NCBI GenBank assembly: GCA_944323495.1
Contig: CALUSZ010000134.1
Span: 1-5,738, forward strand
Direction of reading: 5' to 3'
Length of the DNA: 5,738 bases
Origin: Candidatus Gastranaerophilales bacterium
Lineage (GTDB): Bacteria > Cyanobacteriota > Vampirovibrionia > Gastranaerophilales > Gastranaerophilaceae
Shown here in pieces: positions 1 through 5,322 of this stretch. Below the pieces are notes generated by a model, which saw only the letters and a program-made list of their open reading frames with translations, searched no databases and was not told the DNA's origin. A program made the translations under genes and the position numbers. How positions within the stretch are numbered: the first letter of the stretch is position 1; each line of letters starts with the position of its first letter.

Positions 1-1220
1 CATTAGAGACTCTTTTAAAATGTAAAGAAATAGATAAAGTTTTTCTTGATTCTGAATCTGAAGAAATGTATAAACTGTGTGATTATTTACCAATTGAGTT
101 TATGCAAAGAAATCCTGAATTTGCCAATAATAAAACTGACGGACATAAAATGTTCATGAACGAAATAAATAACTATCCCGATGCTGATATTTATGTTCAG
201 CTGCTTTGCACTTCTCCTTTTATAAAGCCTGAAACTATAGATAGTGCAATTAAAAAACTAAAAGAGTCCGAACAGTTTGATTCTGCAATATTAATGAAAA
301 AGGATAAATATTATTTTTGGGAAAATGGCAGACCTAAGTACGATATAAATCATATACCGAATAGTAAAGACTTGCCTGAAACCATCACAGAATCAATGGG
401 ATTGTATATCCATAAAAAAGACTCTGCTCTTAAAACACAACGCCGATATGGTAATTCACCATTGCTTATATATGGTTCATTAGAAGAATTAATTGATGTA
501 AATAATCCCGAAGATTTGGAATATGCACAAATTTATGCCAAAGGGCTTGGTAGGGTTGAAAATGCTAAGTTTAATTTAATAAAACATTTTATAACATCAC
601 CGGCTCTTTCAGACATAATTGATGATTTGAATATAGAAGAAGAAATTAGATGTGGAGCAGTACTAAGTGGTTTTACTTCAAATATACCTAATCAGGTGCT
701 TTTAGGTAGAGCAAACACATTAAGACTAAGAAAGTTAAATGAAAGAGAAGATTTTACAGGTATTTATGATGCTTTAGAGTCATATAATGGAATCTCCGAA
801 AATGATATTATTGTTGTAGAAAATGAGTTACAAGATTATGCATATTTTGGAGATTTAAACGCACGACTTGCAATAAGAAGCGGAGCATCTGGTGCAATAA
901 TTAATGGCGTCACAAGAGATTTACTGCAAACAAAAATGCTAAATTTCCCTGTTTTTGCAAAAGGTTACTCGGCAGCTGATGTTCGCAGAAAAGCTACGTT
1001 AGATTATATTAATAAACCGATAAAAATAGATAACGTTGTTATAAATCCTGGTGATTTAATTTTTATTGATGATTGTTCAATGGTTGTTATTTATCAGCAG
1101 TATGAGGATAAAGTTTTAGAAAGAGTCTTAAATAGTATAAATAACGAAAAAAATATTATAAATGACATTTTGCATGAAAAAGATACAAAAGAAATAATTA
1201 AAGAGCGAGGAAATTTTTAA
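1..1220 (+). CDS. CMP-sugar cytidylyltransferase (NeuA-like) fused to an RraA/HMG-aldolase-like domain, 5'-partial
   Basis: The frame is open from the window edge (first full codon at base 3) to TAA at 1218-1220, so the true start lies upstream. The ATG at 66 is internal: the codons before it read LETLLKCKEIDKVFLDSESE, which fits the 'sites of conflict / D-E-V' part of NeuA-type enzymes. Numbering from that Met, residues 1-155 look like the cytidylyltransferase: DADIYVQLLCTSPF (39-52) matches the family's D-I-V-x-L-L-x-x-T-S-P-L motif, and IDVNNPEDLEYA (143-154) matches its C-terminal end. The N-terminal CTP-binding loop is outside the window. Residues about 178-342 look like an RraA fold: SPALSD (178-183), LLGRANTLRL (212-221), GAIINGVTRD (276-285), FPVFAKG (294-300) and INPGDLIFIDD (326-336). 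D263 and R284-D285 keep the D-X20-R-D spacing known from metal-dependent HMG/CHA pyruvate aldolases. Residues 346-384 form a charged, probably helical tail. The protein is probably cytoplasmic and makes a CMP-activated acidic sugar for a surface glycan; the role of the second domain is unknown. GC content is low (about 27-33% in sampled lines), a hint of transfer. Domain identities are confident; the substrate is not known. Confidence 0.85.
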   Translation, partial: LETLLKCKEIDKVFLDSESEEMYKLCDYLPIEFMQRNPEFANNKTDGHKMFMNEINNYPDADIYVQLLCTSPFIKPETIDSAIKKLKESEQFDSAILMKKDKYYFWENGRPKYDINHIPNSKDLPETITESMGLYIHKKDSALKTQRRYGNSPLLIYGSLEELIDVNNPEDLEYAQIYAKGLGRVENAKFNLIKHFITSPALSDIIDDLNIEEEIRCGAVLSGFTSNIPNQVLLGRANTLRLRKLNEREDFTGIYDALESYNGISENDIIVVENELQDYAYFGDLNARLAIRSGASGAIINGVTRDLLQTKMLNFPVFAKGYSAADVRRKATLDYINKPIKIDNVVINPGDLIFIDDCSMVVIYQQYEDKVLERVLNSINNEKNIINDILHEKDTKEIIKERGNF

Positions 1221-1279
1221 TAATAAGTTTATAGACATAACATAAATTTTTATTTGCTATATTAATTCTTTACATATAA

Positions 1280-1309
1280 TTGACATAGTTGAATATATTA
1301 AACTATATT
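1280..1309 (+). promoter_or_regulatory. Predicted sigma70-type promoter of gmhA
   Basis: TTGACA at 1280-1285 is a perfect -35 match. It is followed after 18 bases by TATATT at 1304-1309, a 5/6 match to the -10. Transcription would start near 1316 and leave a leader of about 43 bases before the gmhA start. In this very AT-rich spacer chance -10 matches are common, but a perfect TTGACA at suitable spacing is not. The spacer after the preceding gene (1221-1358) shows no GC-rich terminator hairpin, so some read-through from upstream is possible. Confidence 0.6.
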
Positions 1310-1358
1310 TTTAATAATTATATGCTTTAATATTAATATAATAAAAAGGAAATTTTGC

Positions 1359-1928
1359 ATGCAAAATGAAATTAGGACGGGTTTAAAACTAATTAGTGAT
1401 AATTTTTTAGCGTTGGAAGAAAAAGCCGGGGTTATAGAAAAGATTGCCTATTCCTGGATAGAGGCTTTGAAGGATGGGAATAAAATTATGTTTTGCGGGA
1501 ACGGAGGCTCGGCTGCTGATTCACAACACCTTGCAGCAGAGCTTATGGGCAAGTATAAAATCGACAGAAACCCGCTGCCTGTCATTAGTCTTACTACAGA
1601 CACTTCTTCTATTACCGCAATCGGAAATGATTACGGGTACGAATATGTTTTCTCCAGGCAGCTTAAAGGTATCGGGGCAAAAGGTGATGTTCTGGTCGGG
1701 ATTTCTACCTCCGGAAACTCAAAAAATATTCTGGAAGCATTTAAAACCGCTAAAGAGATGGGGATTAAAACAGTTGCTTTTACCGGAAAATCAGGAGGAG
1801 AATTGATAAAAGAGGCCGATTTAACACTCAATGTACCTTCTGATATTACAAATAACATTCAGGAAATGCATATTGCATCAGGACATATCATTTGCGGCCT
1901 TGTTGAACAATATTTCTTTGGAAATTAG
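1359..1928 (+). CDS. gmhA: D-sedoheptulose-7-phosphate isomerase GmhA
   Basis: This 189-residue SIS-domain protein is of normal GmhA length. GmhA converts sedoheptulose 7-phosphate to D-glycero-D-manno-heptose 7-phosphate, the first step to nucleotide-activated heptose for LPS core, S-layer or capsule glycans, in the cytoplasm. The phosphosugar-binding motifs are clear: CGNGGSAADSQH (46-57), LTTDTSSITAIGNDYG (78-93) and GISTSGNSKN (114-123). The residues equivalent to E. coli H61, E65, Q172 and H180 are all present as H57, E61, Q168 and H176, at a constant offset of four, which favours a working isomerase over the related non-enzymatic DiaA. The ATG at 1359 follows an AAGGA Shine-Dalgarno at 1346-1350 with 8 bases between. 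The stop is TAG. The gene appears to have its own promoter, and a 116-base gap precedes pyk. Whether the end product is ADP- or GDP-heptose cannot be told, because the downstream heptose genes are not in the window. Confidence 0.95.
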   Translation: MQNEIRTGLKLISDNFLALEEKAGVIEKIAYSWIEALKDGNKIMFCGNGGSAADSQHLAAELMGKYKIDRNPLPVISLTTDTSSITAIGNDYGYEYVFSRQLKGIGAKGDVLVGISTSGNSKNILEAFKTAKEMGIKTVAFTGKSGGELIKEADLTLNVPSDITNNIQEMHIASGHIICGLVEQYFFGN

Positions 1929-1972
1929 AAAAATTAAAACATAAAATTATGCATATAATATTTTTTATTTCA

Positions 1973-2001
1973 TGCTCATCAAACTTTGTTTAGACTATAA
2001 T
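1973..2001 (+). promoter_or_regulatory. Possible promoter of pyk
   Basis: A perfect TATAAT lies at 1996-2001, placing a start near 2008 and a leader of about 37 bases before pyk. The -35 at 17 bases spacing (TGCTCA, 1973-1978) matches only 3/6, so recognition may need an activator. The -10 sits inside the inverted repeat TGTTTA (1987-1992) / TAAACA (2002-2007). The spacer after gmhA (1929-2044) shows no obvious terminator hairpin, so pyk may also be read from the gmhA promoter. Confidence 0.4.
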
Positions 2002-2044
2002 TAAACATGTATAGACAAACATTGTACACTAGAGGAAATAAATT

Positions 2045-3493
2045 ATGGAAAAGAAGTTTAAACGTGTAAAAACGAAGATTGTAGCTACACTTGGACCTGC
2101 TACATCAAGTTATGAAATGATTAAAGCTTTAGTTGAAGCAGGCGCTACCATGTTCCGCCTTAATACTTCACACGGAACAGAAGAAGGGCATGCTCAAAAT
2201 ATTGCTTACATTAGGCAAGTCTCTAAAGAATGCGGAAGATATATTCCGATTCTTATTGACCTTCAAGGGCCTAAAATCAGAGTCGGCAATATTCCTAACC
2301 CTATTGAGATTAAAGAAGGACAGGAACTTATTTTAGAAGCTTCTGATGATGTTAACAATCCTGAAATTATCCCTGTAGATTATGAAGGAATCGCTGATGA
2401 TGTTAAATCGGGAGATAAAATCCTTCTTGATGACGGAAAAATCGGGCTTGAAGTTCTGGAAGTTAACGGAACAAAGGTTAAGGCAAAAGTGCTTTACGGA
2501 GAAGAAATCAAACCAAGAAAGGGAATTAACCTGCCTGGCTCTACTGCAAGCTTAGATGCAGTAACAGAACGCGACAAAGAATTCATAAGATTTGCTGTCG
2601 AATATGATGCAGATTATCTTGCGCTCTCTTTTGTCAGAGAAGCTAAAGATATTGAGCTTGCTAAAAAATATACACAGAATTACGGCGGTAAAATTCCGGT
2701 TATTGCAAAAATAGAAAAACCTCAAGCAGTTGAACATCTGGAAGAAATTCTTAAAGTTTCAGACGGTATTATGGTTGCCAGAGGCGATTTGGGTATCGAA
2801 ATGTCTCCGGAAGAAGTTCCGATTGTTCAAAAATACATTGTCGACCAGACAATAAGAGAAAGAAAAGCCTGTATTGTTGCAACACAAATGCTTGAGTCAA
2901 TGATAGAAGAGCCAATTCCTACAAGAGCAGAAGCCAGTGACGTTGCAAATGCTATCTTAGACGGCACGGACGCAATTATGCTTTCAGGCGAAACTGCAAT
3001 GGGTAAATATCCGGTAGAAGCAGTTAAGATGATGAAAAAGATTGCATCTAACGTTGAAAGCTGTAATTTCTGTCTTTCTAACCTGGATTTGGAAATCAAT
3101 GACAATTATGAGCTTTCTCCGCAGGCAATTTCCAATGCTGCAGTAAAAATGGCAGAGGACTTGAATGCAAAAGCTATTATGGCATTTACTCATACAGGTT
3201 ATACTCCCAGATTGCTTTCTAAATTAAGACCGACTGTTCCTATTATTGCAATCTCTGATCAGGAATCAACTTGCAGAAGACTTTGCTTATACTGGGACAT
3301 CTTTGCTGATCATAAAGACTGGGATACTGTTCTTGACGCGGATTTGCTGGAAAAAATCAATGATTACATATTAGAAAACACAAACTTCAAAAAAGGTGAA
3401 AGAATAATTATCATCGGTTCTATTCCAAAACTTATAACAGGAAGAACAAACTTTATAAGGGTTCACAGAATAGGTGCTCCATTAGAAAAGTAA
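2045..3493 (+). CDS. pyk: Pyruvate kinase, predicted potassium-independent type
   Basis: This 482-residue enzyme transfers phosphate from phosphoenolpyruvate to ADP, giving pyruvate and ATP at the end of glycolysis in the cytoplasm. Family landmarks run in order: KTKIVATLGPATSS (9-22), MFRLNTSHG (36-44), DLQGPKIR (72-79), catalytic IAKIEKPQA (220-228, K222 and E224), MVARGDLGIE (243-252, Mg-binding D248), ATQMLESM (279-286) and the long block PTRAEASDVANAILDGTDA (292-310). The lid (B) domain is about residues 80-176 and the C-terminal domain about 346-482. There is no added PEP-utiliser domain, so the length is that of the simple bacterial form. The residue matching rabbit E117 is K77, preceded by L-Q rather than T-K; in the family this set goes with activity that does not need potassium. 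The ATG at 2045 is set by GAGGA at 2032-2036 and an in-frame TAA at 2039-2041. The stop TAA is backed by a second in-frame TAA at 3497-3499, followed by a strong terminator. Confidence 0.97.
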   Translation: MEKKFKRVKTKIVATLGPATSSYEMIKALVEAGATMFRLNTSHGTEEGHAQNIAYIRQVSKECGRYIPILIDLQGPKIRVGNIPNPIEIKEGQELILEASDDVNNPEIIPVDYEGIADDVKSGDKILLDDGKIGLEVLEVNGTKVKAKVLYGEEIKPRKGINLPGSTASLDAVTERDKEFIRFAVEYDADYLALSFVREAKDIELAKKYTQNYGGKIPVIAKIEKPQAVEHLEEILKVSDGIMVARGDLGIEMSPEEVPIVQKYIVDQTIRERKACIVATQMLESMIEEPIPTRAEASDVANAILDGTDAIMLSGETAMGKYPVEAVKMMKKIASNVESCNFCLSNLDLEINDNYELSPQAISNAAVKMAEDLNAKAIMAFTHTGYTPRLLSKLRPTVPIIAISDQESTCRRLCLYWDIFADHKDWDTVLDADLLEKINDYILENTNFKKGERIIIIGSIPKLITGRTNFIRVHRIGAPLEK

Positions 3494-3496
3494 AAA

Positions 3497-3516
3497 TAAA
3501 TAAATAAATAAATAAA
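3497..3516 (+). repeat. Tetranucleotide tract (TAAA)x5
   Basis: Five uninterrupted TAAA units lie directly between the pyk stop and the terminator hairpin; the last unit runs into the hairpin's left arm. Read on the minus strand the tract is TTTA/ATTT-rich and extends the U-rich tail of the terminator for the convergent pit operon. Short tandem tracts of this kind can change copy number by slippage, but no coding frame would be affected here. Confidence 0.8.
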
Positions 3517-3548
3517 AAGCCCTGATTTTTATTTAGGGCTTTTTTTTT
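3514..3548. terminator. Bidirectional rho-independent terminator between pyk and pit
   Basis: AAAAAGCCCT (3514-3523) and AGGGCTTTTT (3535-3544) form a perfect 10-bp stem around an 11-base AT-rich loop, followed by a run of T at 3540-3548. On the minus strand the same stem is followed by TTTTT and the ATTT repeats, so it should stop both convergent transcripts. The T-run overlaps the pit stop codon (TAA on the minus strand at 3549-3547), so the two genes share all of the short 53-base space. Confidence 0.92.
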
Positions 3549-4557
3549 ATATAATTTTATAAATCAAATAATATATTACAGATGATAAAATCATACACGC
3601 AGGAATCGTAAGCACCCAGGCAGTCACTATATTTCCAACAATTCGCCATTTAACGGCGTGCGCGTGGAAGGTTGAACCTACACCCATAATAGCAGTTGAA
3701 ATTACGTGCGTTGTACTTAGAGGAATTCCAAAATGTGATGCCGTAAGTATTAGACCCGCTGCCGAAGTTTCAGCCGCAAAACCGTGAATAGGTTTCAATT
3801 TAATAATTTTATGGCCCATTGTTTTAATAATCTTCCAGCCACCGTTCATGGTACCGGCTGCCATCATAAAGGCACATATGATAATAACGAATAAAGGAAT
3901 TTCGAAATCCCCATTCGGAGCTTTATGCAAAACTCCGCCGGCTAAAAGCGCCAGTGTAATGATACCCATTGTTTTTTGTGCGTCATTTGAACCGTGGCTT
4001 AATGCCATTAAACCAGAAGATAAAAGCTGCAATTTCCTAAATTTTTTATTTACAGATTGCGGATTTGCTCTGTAAAAAATTCTTATAAGCAAAAGCATAA
4101 GCATAAAACCTGTACAAAATCCCAGCATTGGAGATGTAAACATAGGGATTATAACCTTGTCCATAAGTGTTGTAAAATGTACTGCGCTAACTCCAGCTTT
4201 CACAATAGTAGCCCCGAGCAAACCGCCGATTAATGCATGTGACGAACTTGAAGGAAGTCCTAAATACCAGGTAAAAAGATTCCACAATACAGCGGCAAGG
4301 AGAGCACAAAAGATTACAGTCAAAGTTATCATCTCTGAATTAACAATCCCTGAGCCAATGGTCTTCGCAACATGCGTTCCGGTTAAAGCCCCGATAAATT
4401 CCAGAGTTGCTCCAAATAATACTGCTTGCTTAGGAGCCAAAACTTTTGTAGAAACAACAGTAGCAATCGCATTTGCACAATCGTGAAATCCGTTTATGAA
4501 TTCAAAAACGAGAGCTATTGCTACAACGGCTATTAATAATAATATTGTAATACTCAT
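3547..4557 (-). CDS. pit: Pit-family inorganic phosphate permease (PHO4 family)
   Basis: This 336-residue, strongly hydrophobic inner-membrane protein has the duplicated Pit/PiT signature. The first half carries GFHDCANAIA (23-32) and GLPSSSSHALIGG (100-112). The second half repeats them as HGSNDAQKTMG (188-198) and GIPLSTTHVISTAIMGVG (277-294). These loops form the phosphate and cation site. Transport is low-affinity phosphate uptake, in bacteria usually as a metal-phosphate complex driven by protons. About ten hydrophobic segments can be seen, with a basic cytoplasmic loop near residues 163-177. The length suits the short Pit class that works with a DUF47 partner, rather than the roughly 500-residue E. 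coli PitA type. The start at 4557 lies 11 bases after the DUF47 stop, and its SD overlaps that stop. The gene is convergent with pyk and shares its terminator. The exact ion coupling cannot be read from the sequence. Confidence 0.95.
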   Translation of the reverse strand: MSITILLLIAVVAIALVFEFINGFHDCANAIATVVSTKVLAPKQAVLFGATLEFIGALTGTHVAKTIGSGIVNSEMITLTVIFCALLAAVLWNLFTWYLGLPSSSSHALIGGLLGATIVKAGVSAVHFTTLMDKVIIPMFTSPMLGFCTGFMLMLLLIRIFYRANPQSVNKKFRKLQLLSSGLMALSHGSNDAQKTMGIITLALLAGGVLHKAPNGDFEIPLFVIIICAFMMAAGTMNGGWKIIKTMGHKIIKLKPIHGFAAETSAAGLILTASHFGIPLSTTHVISTAIMGVGSTFHAHAVKWRIVGNIVTAWVLTIPACMILSSVIYYLIYKII

Positions 4558-4565
4558 ATTCTTAA

Positions 4566-4571
4566 TTCCTA
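4566..4571 (-). promoter_or_regulatory. Ribosome binding site of pit overlapping the upstream stop codon
   Basis: On the minus strand the bases read TAGGAA: TAG is the stop of the DUF47 gene and AGGA is the SD for pit, 9 bases before its ATG. Ribosomes ending the first gene would sit on the second gene's SD, which suggests translational coupling and matched amounts of the two proteins. Confidence 0.7.
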
Positions 4572-5210
4572 ACTCTGCTTCAATGCTACGTTCAAGACTG
4601 TATCAGACACGTGAAAGCAGGCATCAAGAGCATTTTCAATCTCTTTGTATATATCTCTGAGTTTAATAACTTCTAAAGCATCATACTTTCCGGAAAACAA
4701 ATCAAACATAGCACGTCTGTGAACTTCGTCTCCGTATGTTTCAAGCTTTTTCATCTCAATATTTAACTCTGTCATTAATTCAACATTGCTGACTTTCTTA
4801 AGATTTTTGATTATATCTCCAAGCATTTCAGCAGCTCTAACCAAAGTTAAAGCCTGTTCTTTCATTTCGTCAGTGTATTTTGTTAATCTATACACCTCTA
4901 AATTCAAACAGGCTTTTATAATTCTTTTATTAATCTTATTTAATGTAACTGCAATATACTGAATGTCTTCTCTCTCGAGCGGGGTAATAAAACTTTTGTT
5001 TAACTGTTTTAAAGTAAGTCTAATCGCAATCGACCCTTTTTTCTTATACTTTAGCAGCTTTTCTTTTTTTTCCGGGGAAAATCCGCTCTTCATAATTTCA
5101 TCATAAATTATTGCCGTCTCTTTACAAATTTCCGCGCTATTCTGAAATAATGTAAAGAACATTTTATCCTCCGGCGGCATTATGTACGACATTAAATTAA
5201 ACTTTGGCAT
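4569..5210 (-). CDS. DUF47 (PhoU-like) accessory protein of the Pit transporter
   Basis: This 213-residue, highly charged, all-helical protein has no membrane segment or signal peptide, so it is cytoplasmic. It matches the DUF47/PhoU_div family, whose genes typically sit next to pit (for example ykaA-pit in Bacillus subtilis). Family features are an N-terminal FFTLFQNSAEIC (18-29), FITPLEREDI (74-83) with its conserved acidic pair, then LETYGDEVHRRAMFDLF (156-172) and EVIKLRDIYKEIENALDAC (180-198) near the end. The fold is two PhoU-type three-helix bundles whose acidic E-x-x-x-D repeats can bind metal. It probably modulates Pit activity; its exact action is not well established. The start at 5210 is fixed by a near-perfect SD and by an in-frame stop at 5223-5225; later Met codons at residues 7 and 11 lack such a site. 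It is the first gene of a two-gene operon. Genuine PhoU of the Pst system is a less likely reading, given the pit neighbour and the FITPLEREDI motif. Confidence 0.92.
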   Translation of the reverse strand: MPKFNLMSYIMPPEDKMFFTLFQNSAEICKETAIIYDEIMKSGFSPEKKEKLLKYKKKGSIAIRLTLKQLNKSFITPLEREDIQYIAVTLNKINKRIIKACLNLEVYRLTKYTDEMKEQALTLVRAAEMLGDIIKNLKKVSNVELMTELNIEMKKLETYGDEVHRRAMFDLFSGKYDALEVIKLRDIYKEIENALDACFHVSDTVLNVALKQS

Positions 5211-5216
5211 AATTTG

Positions 5217-5224
5217 CCCTCCTT
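5217..5224 (-). promoter_or_regulatory. Strong Shine-Dalgarno site of the DUF47-pit operon
   Basis: The minus strand reads AAGGAGGG, ending 6 bases before the ATG at 5210. It is the best SD in the window and decides the start of the DUF47 gene. It predicts high translation of the first operon gene. Confidence 0.8.
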
Positions 5225-5238
5225 ATCCATACACGTAC

Positions 5239-5267
5239 AGTGTAAACAAAAAATCAGCTTAAATAAA
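5239..5267 (-). promoter_or_regulatory. Weak candidate promoter of the DUF47-pit operon
   Basis: A promoter must lie in the 112-base divergent region. The best reading I find is a -10 TACACT (5244-5239, 4/6) with a -35 TTTATT (5267-5262, 3/6) at 17 bases. The -10 overlaps one arm of the dyad TACAC (5230-5234) / GTGTA (5240-5244), which could be an operator or a small leader hairpin. Base matches are weak, so another position is possible. Confidence 0.25.
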
Positions 5268-5274
5268 GTTTTTT

Positions 5275-5304
5275 TTAATAAAACTTAACTATTTATGCTA
5301 AAAT
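5275..5304 (+). promoter_or_regulatory. Predicted extended -10 promoter of uxs
   Basis: TGC-TAAAAT at 5296-5304 is an extended -10 element (TGn plus a 5/6 hexamer). A moderate -35, TTAATA (5275-5280, 4/6), lies 18 bases before it. Transcription would begin near 5311, giving a very short leader that is little more than the SD AGAGGTGAG (5312-5320). The start point is inferred from spacing only. Confidence 0.5.
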
Positions 5305-5322
5305 TAATATAAGAGGTGAGTA

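Noticed and set aside
66..68. ATG at 66 as the start of the cytidylyltransferase gene
   Set aside because: The frame stays open to base 3, the upstream codons fit the family, there is no convincing SD before 66, and the CTP-binding N-terminus would be missing.
1221..1358. Riboswitch, small RNA or small gene in the spacer before gmhA
   Set aside because: The stretch is almost pure AT, with no GC-containing stems and no open frame with an SD; only the promoter can be supported.
1474..1858. Alternative frames on both strands within gmhA
   Set aside because: They overlap the well-supported SIS-domain gene and lack their own SD.
1359..1928. DiaA (replication initiator-associating SIS protein) instead of GmhA
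   Set aside because: All four GmhA active-site residues are kept and the context is sugar metabolism.
2552..3193. Open frames antisense to pyk
   Set aside because: They lie wholly inside a conserved enzyme gene, have no family resemblance and no convincing start sites.
3497..3516. The TAAA tract as a CRISPR or origin-type iteron
   Set aside because: Units of four bases without spacers next to a terminator are a simple microsatellite.
3848..4486. Two plus-strand open frames inside pit
   Set aside because: They are mirror frames of the conserved Pit motifs; the protein sequences resemble nothing known to me.
5258..5310. Cyanobacterial-style Pho box (YTTAAYYW repeats) near the phosphate operon
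   Set aside because: CTTAACTA (5284-5291) fits fully, and TTTAATAA (5274-5281) and CTTAAATA (5258-5265) fit 7/8, but their spacing (10 and 16 bases) does not match the usual 11-base period, and such words are common in AT-rich DNA.
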